DNA of 8,130 nt from Paracoccaceae bacterium. Its GTDB lineage: Bacteria > Pseudomonadota > Alphaproteobacteria > Rhodobacterales > Rhodobacteraceae. Location of the stretch: positions 1 to 8,130 of the forward strand of contig RFUP01000089.1 of the NCBI GenBank assembly GCA_009922885.1, given 5' to 3'. Below are positions 1 to 5,847 of this stretch, in pieces. The notes beneath the pieces are model-generated. The model was given only the letters and a program-made list of their open reading frames with translations, did not search any database and had not been told where the DNA came from. Each line of letters begins with the position of its first letter. The stretch's first letter is position 1. Both the position numbers and the translations under genes were made by a program.

Positions 1-1956
1 TACATCGCCGGTCAAGTAGAATCTGATATTCAAGCGAAGTATGGCCAAGTGGTTGAGGTTTCGGCCATCGTGGGCACGGGCGCGCGCGGCGGCGTGACGA
101 TGGCGTGGGGTCGTTCGGCGATCTACGGCCATTTCGGCATCGACCTGACGGGCCAGACGGGCGGCACGGTGCGGGTGGACGATATCGAGATCGAAGACGT
201 CACGGGCGTTTTTGTGCGCGATATGATGGGCACGGTGGATGTGCGCGATTTCGGGGCTGCGGGTGACGGTGTGACCGACGACACGGCCGCGTTCCAAGCG
301 GCGGATGCGGCCGCAGGCGGGCGGACTGTGGTGGTGCCTTCGGGGACGTTTTTCCTCAATTCCGACCTGACCATGCAGAACCATGTGCGCTTCGAAGGCC
401 GACTTTCCATGCCGACGGCGCGGGTCTTGTCGCTGGCGCAGGATTTCCACCTCGCGGCCTATATCGATGCGTTTGGCGATGAGGTTTTGGCGTTCAAGAA
501 GGCGTGGCAATGCCTGATCAATGCCTCGGATCACGAGAGCCTCGATCTCTGTGGGCGGCGGATCAATGTGAGCGAGCCGATCGATATGGCCGCGGCGGTG
601 CCGAACCGCACCGAATATGCACAGCGCCGCGTGATCCGGAACGGCCAGTTCTATGTGGAGAATGGCTCGGACTGGGATGATACGGTGGTGACGAGCCAGG
701 CGTTCTATTCGGTGTCGTCGCCTTACAAACTGTCGAACGTGGCCAATGTGGCGAATATTCCGGTGGGGTCGCTCGTGACGGCGGCGGGTGTCGGGCGTGA
801 GGTTTACGTGCGCTCAAAGAACGTGGCGACGCAGGAGGTCGAGCTATCCCAACCGCTTTATGACGCGGCAGGCACGCAGATCTACACCTTCCGGCGCTTC
901 AAATACGTGCTCGATTTCTCGGGCTTCGAGAAGATCTCGAAACTCATCATCTCGGATATCGAGTTCAATTGCTCGGCGCGGGCCAGCTGCATCCTGATGG
1001 CGCCGGCCGGCCTGACGTTCCAAGTGCGTGACTGCGTGTTCGGAGACCCGAAAGACCGCGCGATTTCGAGCCATGGGCAGGGCTGCCAAGGGATGCTGGT
1101 GGATCGCAACCAGTTCCTGTCGCCGGAATCGAATATCGCCGCGCAAGATCGCAAGACCATCGCTCTCAACACCAACGGCAATGACGTGAAGATCCGCGAC
1201 AACCGGATCACCCAGCACCGCCATTTCGCGGTGATCGGCGGCTCGTCGAACCTGTTTGCGGGCAATCACTGGTTCCAGGGCGACGCGACGGGGCAGGGCG
1301 TGCGGCTTGGCGGCTTGGTCATCACCCAGAGCAATTGCCGCAACTCCATCGTGGGCAATTACATCGACAATTGCTTCATCGAATGGACGAACGAGCACGA
1401 TGCGGCACCGGATTACAATTCGGAATATTCCTTCGCGGGGCTGACTGTTTCGCAGAACGTGTTCCAATGTGGCCATACCGTGCCGTGGTTCACCTTCATC
1501 GTGGTCAAACCCTATGGGCCGGGGCACTTCCTGCAGGGTGTCTGTATTACCGGGAACACTTTCCGCACCATCGGGAGCGGGATTGATCGGGTAGAAAGCG
1601 TGGACACGACTTTTGCCGATCTCGATTGGTCTCGTTGCCGGAATATCTGGATCAAGGGGAACAGCTTTAACGGTGTGTCCTCGATGATCGAGAACCCGCG
1701 GGCCTTGGCGCTTTCGGTGAATACGGCGGCGACCACATGGACGCTCGATACGAACGGGCTTTTGCCCTTCGGGGGGCGGGTGCGGAACGTGGAGGCGGTG
1801 GTGGCGCGTGGTGCGTTGCGATCGTCGTCAAATGCGGTGATCTGGGAGCAGCCCTATGTGGAAACCGAGCAGGGCAGTGGCGGGCGTTCAGCAACGCTGC
1901 ACTGGCCGCAGGCGGTGAAGGGCACGCTGACGGTAACGGCGCGGATCGACAATTAA
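1..1956 (+). CDS. GH28/pectate-lyase-like right-handed beta-helix protein (5' partial)
   Basis: The frame is open from base 1 with no stop, so the start lies upstream; 651 codons are visible, ending in TAA. The first internal GTG (base 49) falls mid-domain and is not a convincing start. Visible residues about 17-72 look like a beta-rich, carbohydrate-binding-like module. A Pectate_lyase_3 signature follows (VRDFGAAGDGVTDDTAAF, about residues 81-98), as in GH28-related and phage tailspike beta-helix proteins. The rest has short N/G-rich turns (DNRITQ, GNHWFQG, GNYIDN, GNTFRT) typical of a parallel beta-helix. I do not find the GH28 catalytic pattern (NTDG, DD, GHG); the nearest is ALNTNGND. 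Enzymatic activity is therefore uncertain: it could be a lyase, a surface polysaccharide-binding protein or a tailspike-like protein. I recall related long proteins in Rhodobacteraceae. Its 3' end overlaps the convergent neighbour by 4 bases. Family assignment is solid; function is inference. Confidence 0.85.
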   Translation, partial: YIAGQVESDIQAKYGQVVEVSAIVGTGARGGVTMAWGRSAIYGHFGIDLTGQTGGTVRVDDIEIEDVTGVFVRDMMGTVDVRDFGAAGDGVTDDTAAFQAADAAAGGRTVVVPSGTFFLNSDLTMQNHVRFEGRLSMPTARVLSLAQDFHLAAYIDAFGDEVLAFKKAWQCLINASDHESLDLCGRRINVSEPIDMAAAVPNRTEYAQRRVIRNGQFYVENGSDWDDTVVTSQAFYSVSSPYKLSNVANVANIPVGSLVTAAGVGREVYVRSKNVATQEVELSQPLYDAAGTQIYTFRRFKYVLDFSGFEKISKLIISDIEFNCSARASCILMAPAGLTFQVRDCVFGDPKDRAISSHGQGCQGMLVDRNQFLSPESNIAAQDRKTIALNTNGNDVKIRDNRITQHRHFAVIGGSSNLFAGNHWFQGDATGQGVRLGGLVITQSNCRNSIVGNYIDNCFIEWTNEHDAAPDYNSEYSFAGLTVSQNVFQCGHTVPWFTFIVVKPYGPGHFLQGVCITGNTFRTIGSGIDRVESVDTTFADLDWSRCRNIWIKGNSFNGVSSMIENPRALALSVNTAATTWTLDTNGLLPFGGRVRNVEAVVARGALRSSSNAVIWEQPYVETEQGSGGRSATLHWPQAVKGTLTVTARIDN

Positions 1957-2453
1957 GCCGTGCGCCCCAAGTCGGCAGGGCCGAGCCTGTAGGCCTTGCC
2001 GAACCCACCGTTCAGGTGGATAGCCGAGAGGTGAAACCGGAAGAAGCAGAAATCCCCGAAGCCGATGTAAAGCTTGGCTTTGGGATGATCGCGAAGCCAG
2101 AGTTGGGCCAGCGCCTCATGTTCGGCCCCTTTGCGCGGGATCTCCTCGGCATCAGCAAGGAGGGTGAGGCGGGGATGGGTGAGCGGATCGCCTTTCGCGC
2201 CCGGTTCCCCGATCAGCAGCGAGGCCCTCGGATTGGCGCGGAGCGCGCGGCTATGGGCCGAGAGGTCCGACACGAAAGTGATCGGTGTGCCATCCTCGGC
2301 GAGGCCGATAGCAATGCGCGTGACCATCGGGCCTTGGGTTTCGGGGTCGATCACCCCAAGCGCCGCGTGGCGCGCTTCCACGAGGAGGTGCCGCGCGGTT
2401 TGGCGGGCTTCTTCGTCCGTGGTGCGGATGGGTGAAACGGGTTCTTTGCTCAT
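1953..2453 (-). CDS. HugZ-like pyridoxamine 5'-phosphate oxidase-fold flavoprotein
   Basis: A 166-residue cytoplasmic protein of the split-barrel FMN-binding PNPOx-like superfamily. Family features: an N-terminal helix with EARHAALGVID (about 26-36), the strand pair MVTRIAIGL and ITFVSDLSAHSRAL (43-71), RASLLIGEPGAKGDPLTHPRLTL (77-98; the RASLL and GDP-TH-PR segments are typical of HugZ relatives), and a C-terminal FRFHLSAIHLNGGFGKAYRL (138-157). FMN binding is expected from the family. At 166 residues it lacks the long C-terminal region that carries the haem ligand in true HugZ haem oxygenases, so haem degradation should not be assumed. It starts at ATG with only a weak AGG upstream, 36 bases after the barrel gene on the same strand, so co-transcription is likely. 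Its TAA stop overlaps the end of the beta-helix gene tail to tail. Confidence 0.85.
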   Translation of the reverse strand: MSKEPVSPIRTTDEEARQTARHLLVEARHAALGVIDPETQGPMVTRIAIGLAEDGTPITFVSDLSAHSRALRANPRASLLIGEPGAKGDPLTHPRLTLLADAEEIPRKGAEHEALAQLWLRDHPKAKLYIGFGDFCFFRFHLSAIHLNGGFGKAYRLGPADLGRTA

Positions 2454-2489
2454 GCGCGGAGCCTATCGGGGCTTCGGAAAAATGCCATC

Positions 2490-3110
2490 TCAAAAGCGGA
2501 ACCAGATCCCCAGTTTCGCTTTTGGTGCCGCGCTCGTGCCGACTTCGGCACCAAGTTCCATGTGGAATCCCGGTTTGAATTCCCAGACGGCCGTTGTTGC
2601 CAATGTAGCGCTGATGCCCGCGGCCGAGGCCTCGGAATTGATCTGCGCGATGGACAGGACGCGGCTACTGTGATGCTGGCCCAAGGTGAGGCTCAAAGTG
2701 GCCCTTTCGATGCCCCCGCTTATGTCGAAGAAGCCGCGCGTTTCGGCGGTGATCCAGCCAGAGCGCTTGCCGAAGGATACACCGCGCCCGATGGAAAAGC
2801 CGGCAGACAGGACGGGATGCGCACCTTCGAGCCCAGCGCCGATTTCGAGCGCCGCGGCGGTTTTGCCCTTGAGGGGCAGGGCATGGCGGAGGAAGAGCAA
2901 AGCCTTCCCCTGCGCGTCATCCTTCCCGGCTTCGAGGGTGAGGGAGGTTCGCGCCGTTACGCCAACGTCGAGGTAGAGCGAAGAATACTGCGCCCCATCC
3001 TTACTCAGCGTTCCGAACAATCTTCCCTTTTCGCGCGGCCAGGGGCCTGCTTCGGCCGGGAGGCTGGCGAGCGCCAAGAGAGGAACAAGGATCGGTATCG
3101 GCCAATACAT
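2490..3110 (-). CDS. Secreted, probable outer-membrane beta-barrel protein of unknown function
   Basis: A 206-residue protein with an N-terminal signal peptide: a short hydrophobic core (PILVPLLALASLP) and a likely AEA|GP signal peptidase I site after residue 21. The mature protein begins GPWPREKG, and I recall similar starts in uncharacterised Rhodobacteraceae proteins. Alternating polar/hydrophobic strands follow (SSLYLDVGV, RTSLTLEAG, ALEIGAGLE, VLSAGFSIGR, RATLSLTLGQ, HMELGAEVG). It ends in an aromatic residue (GIWFRF), as outer-membrane barrels usually do for BAM recognition. I do not recognise a named family; a small 8-10-strand barrel is inference. The start is well supported: GGAGG (bases 3117-3121 read on the minus strand) lies 6 bases before the ATG. 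It is the first gene of a probable two-gene unit with the flavoprotein, and a CtrA-type site lies about 40 bases upstream of its start codon. Confidence 0.75.
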   Translation of the reverse strand: MYWPIPILVPLLALASLPAEAGPWPREKGRLFGTLSKDGAQYSSLYLDVGVTARTSLTLEAGKDDAQGKALLFLRHALPLKGKTAAALEIGAGLEGAHPVLSAGFSIGRGVSFGKRSGWITAETRGFFDISGGIERATLSLTLGQHHSSRVLSIAQINSEASAAGISATLATTAVWEFKPGFHMELGAEVGTSAAPKAKLGIWFRF

Positions 3111-3150
3111 GGCGGGCCTCCGCAGACACCTCCGGTGTGACGGCGAATGC

Positions 3151-3166
3151 TTAACCGAGTGTTAAC
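3151..3166. promoter_or_regulatory. Candidate CtrA binding site (TTAA-N7-TTAAC)
   Basis: TTAACCGAGTGTTAAC matches the full CtrA consensus TTAA-N7-TTAA exactly. The two halves form a direct repeat, TTAACCGA at 3151-3158 and 3162-3169, with an 11-base period, i.e. one helical turn. It lies in the divergent intergenic region, about 40 bases upstream of the barrel-protein start and about 88 bases upstream of the stress-protein start, so it could control either gene. CtrA is a conserved response regulator in this group. Actual binding is inferred. Confidence 0.6.
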
Positions 3167-3183
3167 CGACACAGGGCGAGAAG

Positions 3184-3197
3184 CTGACCTGCATCAA
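3184..3197 (+). promoter_or_regulatory. Candidate FNR/FnrL box upstream of the stress-protein gene
   Basis: CTGACCTGCATCAA fits the alphaproteobacterial FNR pattern TTGA(C/T)-N4-ATCAA with one mismatch, at the first T. The right half is perfect. Its centre is at 3190.5, about 64 bases before the start codon. A class II arrangement (centre at -41.5) would put transcription initiation near 3232, with a poor -10 (GTTAAA, 3218-3223) about where it should be. Universal stress protein genes are recurring members of FNR-type regulons, which makes the placement sensible. Binding is not shown. Confidence 0.5.
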
Positions 3198-3243
3198 GGT
3201 GTGATCTTTCAAGCGCTGTTAAAGCTCGCTTCGAAACCGGGTC

Positions 3244-3249
3244 AGGAGG
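3244..3249 (+). promoter_or_regulatory. Ribosome binding site fixing the start of the universal stress protein
   Basis: AGGAGG lies 5 bases before the ATG at 3255. The same frame is open further up to an ATG at 3147, but that extension has no Shine-Dalgarno sequence, reads through the CtrA and FNR-like sites, and adds 36 residues with no family similarity. The 3255 start gives the normal family N-terminus MYHHVLIPV. Confidence 0.85.
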
Positions 3250-3254
3250 GCCAG

Positions 3255-3662
3255 ATGTATCACCACGTTCTAATTCCCGTCAGCTTTGAGGCCGATCGCA
3301 ATACAATGCGGGCCATAGAAATTGGCAAAGCTCTTGCCGGGGCAGAGGGGCGGATCACGCTGCTGCATGTTCAGGAATCCGTACCGGGCTATGTGGCCGG
3401 ATACCTTCCGACGAACTTCAAGGAAGAGGCGCGGGCGGAGTTGATGGCCCAGCTTTCAATGATGACGGACGGGCTCAAAAATGCGGAAGTGCTGGTGGTG
3501 GAAGGCCATGCAGGACGCACGATTTCCGACTGGGCCGCGCATCACGACGTTGGCTGCATCGTGGTGGCCTCGCACCGACCCGGCGTACAGAACATCCTGA
3601 TCGGCTCGACGGCCACCAATGTGGTGCGCCATGCGCCCTGTGCGGTGCATGTGATCCGCTGA
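3255..3662 (+). CDS. Universal stress protein, UspF/UspG-like
   Basis: A 135-residue single-domain cytoplasmic UspA-superfamily protein. The first strand is HHVLIPVSF (3-11) and the second ITLLHVQ (34-40). The C-terminal block VVASHRPGVQNILIGSTATNVVRHAPCAVHVIR-type (about 103-135) resembles the ASHRP...LLGS...VVRHA...VLVVR tail of E. coli UspF. The nucleotide-binding loop is the UspF/G version, SHRPG followed by GS at 117-118, rather than the canonical G-x2-G-x9-G(S/T); ATP binding is plausible but not certain. The start is chosen by the strong AGGAGG. Upstream are a CtrA-type site and an FNR-like box, suggesting control by differentiation/cell-cycle and oxygen signals. Its TGA abuts the convergent dgcA stop with no bases between. 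Such proteins typically support survival under energy or redox stress; the specific role here is unknown. Confidence 0.93.
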   Translation: MYHHVLIPVSFEADRNTMRAIEIGKALAGAEGRITLLHVQESVPGYVAGYLPTNFKEEARAELMAQLSMMTDGLKNAEVLVVEGHAGRTISDWAAHHDVGCIVVASHRPGVQNILIGSTATNVVRHAPCAVHVIR

Positions 3663-4640
3663 TCAGCCCCAGAGCGCAGGCGAGGGCGGATGAACGCCTG
3701 CCGCATCGTAATGGAGCGGTGCGGCGCGATCTTCGCCTAGAAGGAGCGGGCCATCGAGATCGGTGACCATCGCACCCTGCGCAACCAAAGTGGCAGGGGC
3801 CATGGCCAGTGACGAGCCGACCATGCAGCCCACCATCACCTTGTAGCCTTCTGCCAATGCGGCTTCGCGCAGGAGCAGCGCCTCGGTCAGGCCGCCAGTC
3901 TTGTCGAGCTTGATGTTGATCACGTCATACTTGCCCTGCAACGCCGCGAGCGACGCGCGATCATGGCAGCTTTCATCGGCGCAAACAGGCAAGGGGCGCG
4001 TCATGCCAAGCAGCGCATCGTCTTGCGACGCAGGCAAGGGTTGCTCTACAAGGGCAACGCCCATCCGTACCAGATGGGGGGCAAGATCGGCATAGACCTC
4101 CGCGCTCCAGCCTTCGTTCGCATCCACGATGATCGTGGATTTCGGCGCGCCCCGGCGCACCGCTTCGAGGCGCGGCATGTCATCGGGCGTGCCGAGCTTG
4201 ATCTTCAAGAGCGGTCGGAACGCGTTCTTGGCGGCCTGCGCCTCCATCTCTTCGGGCGAAGCCAGCGACAGCGTGTAAGCCGTGATCTCTGGCTTCGGCG
4301 CAGCTAAACCCGCCAGCTCCCACACCCGCTTTCCGGCGCGCTTCGCCTCCAGATCCCACAAGGCACAATCAACGGCATTGCGGGCAGCGCCTGCGGGCAA
4401 CAATCCTTGCAAGGCCGTGCGATCAAATACGGTAGGCAGGGATCGGATCTCGGCTTCCACACTCTCCAGCGTCTCGCCATAGCGCGCATAAGGCACGCAT
4501 TCGCCAAACCCGGTCACGCCCCCATCGGTCACAGAAACGGTGAGGACATGCGCTTCAGTGCGGCTGCCACGAGAAATCGTGAAAACCTGTGCCAGTTTGA
4601 AAACATCGCGGGTTACGGAGAGCTGCATCTTGTCTTTCAT
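3663..4640 (-). CDS. dgcA: Enolase-superfamily N-acetyl-D-glutamate racemase / dipeptide epimerase (DgcA type)
   Basis: A 325-residue MR_MLE-type enolase-superfamily enzyme. The N-terminal capping domain carries the 20s loop (SRGSRTEA, 23-30) and GECVPYARYGET (46-57). The barrel has the full catalytic set: K146-x-K148 (LLKIKLG), metal ligands D173 (IVDANEG), E199 (LVEQPLP) and D222 (CADES), and the second base K244 (NIKLDKTGG). The family includes L-Ala-D/L-Glu epimerases. Because the gene directly follows dgcN, I favour DgcA, which interconverts N-acetyl-D- and N-acetyl-L-glutamate in D-glutamate catabolism. The DLD motif at 294-296 corresponds to the DxD that binds the dipeptide amino group in classical epimerases, so murein-dipeptide epimerase activity is not excluded. 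The start could instead be the ATG at 4628 (MQLSVTRD), which fits relatives I recall equally well; neither start has a strong Shine-Dalgarno sequence. Confidence 0.88.
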   Translation of the reverse strand: MKDKMQLSVTRDVFKLAQVFTISRGSRTEAHVLTVSVTDGGVTGFGECVPYARYGETLESVEAEIRSLPTVFDRTALQGLLPAGAARNAVDCALWDLEAKRAGKRVWELAGLAAPKPEITAYTLSLASPEEMEAQAAKNAFRPLLKIKLGTPDDMPRLEAVRRGAPKSTIIVDANEGWSAEVYADLAPHLVRMGVALVEQPLPASQDDALLGMTRPLPVCADESCHDRASLAALQGKYDVINIKLDKTGGLTEALLLREAALAEGYKVMVGCMVGSSLAMAPATLVAQGAMVTDLDGPLLLGEDRAAPLHYDAAGVHPPSPALWG

Positions 4641-4650
4641 ATTGGCCTAA

Positions 4651-4687
4651 ATATCCCGGGGAGCGCGAGGGGCAGCGCCCCTCGCTC
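4651..4687 (-). repeat. GC-rich hairpin, probable dispersed Rhodobacteraceae palindromic repeat
   Basis: In the 52-base dgcN-dgcA gap, GCGAGGGGC (4665-4673) and GCCCCTCGC (4677-4685) form a 9-bp perfect stem with a 3-base loop. On the coding (minus) strand the stem is followed by GCTCCCCGGGATATTTAGG. Hairpin plus CCCCGGGATATTT strongly resembles an intergenic repeat I recall as frequent in Rhodobacteraceae genomes; this copy number claim is memory, not checked. There is no T-tract right after the stem on either strand, so it is not a standard terminator. It may stabilise the dgcN mRNA end or tune dgcA expression. Confidence 0.55.
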
Positions 4688-4692
4688 TGTCC

Positions 4693-5694
4693 TCATAGCG
4701 TCGCCAAGGCGTCTACCAGTTTCCCGGCGCCGAAACGATAGGGATCGGTGGCGGGAAGGCCGAGGGTGCGCTCGACCTCTGCCAGATAGGCGCGGGCCTC
4801 GTCTTCTTTCATGTGCTGGGTGTTGATCGAATAACCGATCACTTGCGCTGCCGGATTGGCGACACGCGCGAGTGCCAGCGCCATGTCTCGCACTTGTTCC
4901 AGGGTCGGGAGCTTGTAACCCGGCAGGCCGCGCATATGGGGGCGGGTGGGTTCGTGGCAGACCACGAGCGCATCCGGCTGGCCGCCGTGCACGAGCGCGA
5001 GGGTCACGCCGGAATAGGACACGTGGAAGAGCGAGCCCTGACCTTCGATGAGATCCCAGTGATCGGCATCATTGTCGGGGGTGAGGTATTCGATGGAACC
5101 AGCCATGAAATCGGCGATCACGGCATCGAGCGGCACGCCGCCGCCAGTGATCAGGATGCCCGTCTGGCCCGTGGCGCGGAAGGTGGCTTTCATACCGCGT
5201 TCGCGCATGTCTTTTTCCATGCAAAGCGCGGTGTACATCTTGCCCACAGAGCAATCCGTGCCCACGGCGAGGCAGCGCTTGCCGCGGCGTTTGACGCCGT
5301 TGGCAATCGGGTATTGCACCGAAGGCACGCGCACGTCGTGAAGCTGGCGGCCAGTGGCTTCGGCCACGGCTTTCAGATCGGGCTCGTCGCGCAGGAGGTT
5401 GTGGAGGCCGGAGGCCAGATCAAAGCCTTCTTCGAGGGCCTGAACGAGCACCTTTTTCCACGCGGGGCTGATGATGCCGCCACGGTTGGCCACGCCGATC
5501 ACGAGGGTTTTGACGCCCTTGGCCTTCGCTTCCTCAAGGCTCAGATCCGGCAGACCCAGATCAGCTTTGCACCCGTCCATGCGATATTGGCCGACGGCGT
5601 ATTCGGGGCGCCAGTCGCGGATGCCGATGGCGACTTTGGCCGCGAGCATATCCGGCGCATCGCCGAGGAAGAGGAGGTAGGGGGTCTCGATCAT
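4693..5694 (-). CDS. dgcN: D-glutamate N-acetyltransferase DgcN (DUF1611 family)
   Basis: A 333-residue protein with the two-part DUF1611 architecture. The N-terminal Rossmann-like domain (about 1-130) contains PYLLFLGDAPD, KTLVIGVANRGG (62-73) and FDLASGLHN (91-99). The C-terminal P-loop domain has the Walker A variant GTDCSVGKM (145-153), the glycine-rich ILITGGGVPLDAV (180-192), EGQGSLFHVSYSGV (217-230) and VCHEPTRPHMRGLP (245-258). DUF1611 proteins were long of unknown function. Members paired with an enolase-superfamily racemase were characterised in marine bacteria as DgcN, which acetylates D-glutamate; this gene is followed by exactly such a partner. The start is supported by GGAGA 6 bases before the ATG. 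It is the first gene of the dgcN-dgcA unit, with its own upstream region holding a 51-bp imperfect palindrome. D-Glu is released from peptidoglycan, so the pair probably serves scavenging of bacterial wall material. Confidence 0.87.
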   Translation of the reverse strand: MIETPYLLFLGDAPDMLAAKVAIGIRDWRPEYAVGQYRMDGCKADLGLPDLSLEEAKAKGVKTLVIGVANRGGIISPAWKKVLVQALEEGFDLASGLHNLLRDEPDLKAVAEATGRQLHDVRVPSVQYPIANGVKRRGKRCLAVGTDCSVGKMYTALCMEKDMRERGMKATFRATGQTGILITGGGVPLDAVIADFMAGSIEYLTPDNDADHWDLIEGQGSLFHVSYSGVTLALVHGGQPDALVVCHEPTRPHMRGLPGYKLPTLEQVRDMALALARVANPAAQVIGYSINTQHMKEDEARAYLAEVERTLGLPATDPYRFGAGKLVDALATL

Positions 5695-5743
5695 GGCGCG
5701 TCTCCATTTGGGAATTTGCCCTAATGATGCGCCAAGTGGGGCG

Positions 5744-5794
5744 GGACAGGTTTGCTAATTCGGCGAGATGATGCCAAATCGTGCAATCCTGTCC
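5744..5794. repeat. 51-bp imperfect inverted repeat upstream of dgcN
   Basis: GGACAGGTTTGC (5744-5755) and GCAATCCTGTCC (5783-5794) are inverted copies matching at 11 of 12 positions. The symmetry continues inward: AATTCGGC (5757-5764) faces GCCAAAT (5773-5779) around an 8-base centre. Folded, it gives about 17 Watson-Crick pairs plus one wobble, with one mismatch and one small internal loop. It sits 50-100 bases before the dgcN start, after the terminator of the upstream unit. It could be a bipartite operator for an unseen regulator or a structured leader RNA. No T-tract follows on the minus strand; the plus strand continues TGTCATTTTGTTATTT. Confidence 0.6.
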
Positions 5795-5815
5795 TGTCAT
5801 TTTGTTATTTCACGC

Positions 5816-5840
5816 AAAAATCTCCTGCGCTACCGCAGGA
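5816..5840 (-). terminator. Intrinsic terminator of the amidohydrolase-DUF1244 unit
   Basis: Read on the minus strand, TCCTGCG-GTAG-CGCAGGA is a perfect 7-bp stem with a 4-base loop, followed after GA by TTTTT. The stem begins 7 bases past the TAA of the DUF1244 gene. It separates that unit from dgcN. There is no T-tract on the plus-strand side, so it is unidirectional. Confidence 0.85.
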
Positions 5841-5847
5841 AGTGCGC

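Noticed and set aside
844..1527. 227-codon minus-strand frame inside the beta-helix gene
   Set aside because: No motif and no ribosome site; the plus-strand frame has clear family signatures over the same bases.
3126..3138. Small dyad ACACC-TCC-GGTGT in the barrel-gene leader
   Set aside because: The arms are only 5 bp with a 3-base centre, and there is no T-tract; it is too weak to call an operator or terminator.
2562..3140. 192-codon plus-strand frame opposite the barrel-protein gene
   Set aside because: The minus-strand frame has a signal peptide, a strong Shine-Dalgarno sequence and strand periodicity; the plus frame has none of these.
3198..3213. TGTGA-containing stretch (GTGTGATCTTTCAAG) as a CRP-type or second FNR site
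   Set aside because: Only the left half resembles a CRP half-site; there is no matching TCACA or ATCAA at the proper spacing.
3147..3254. N-terminal extension of the universal stress protein to the ATG at 3147
   Set aside because: It has no ribosome site and no family similarity, and it would translate through the regulatory motifs. The AGGAGG at 3244-3249 supports the start at 3255.
4661..4687. Hairpin between dgcN and dgcA as an intrinsic terminator
   Set aside because: The stem is strong but no run of T follows on either strand, and the genes are close and functionally paired, so it is listed as a repeat instead.
4813..5724. 303-codon plus-strand frame opposite dgcN
   Set aside because: Composition (many H, G, A) and the absence of family motifs mark it as the complement of a real gene; the minus-strand DgcN is conserved throughout.
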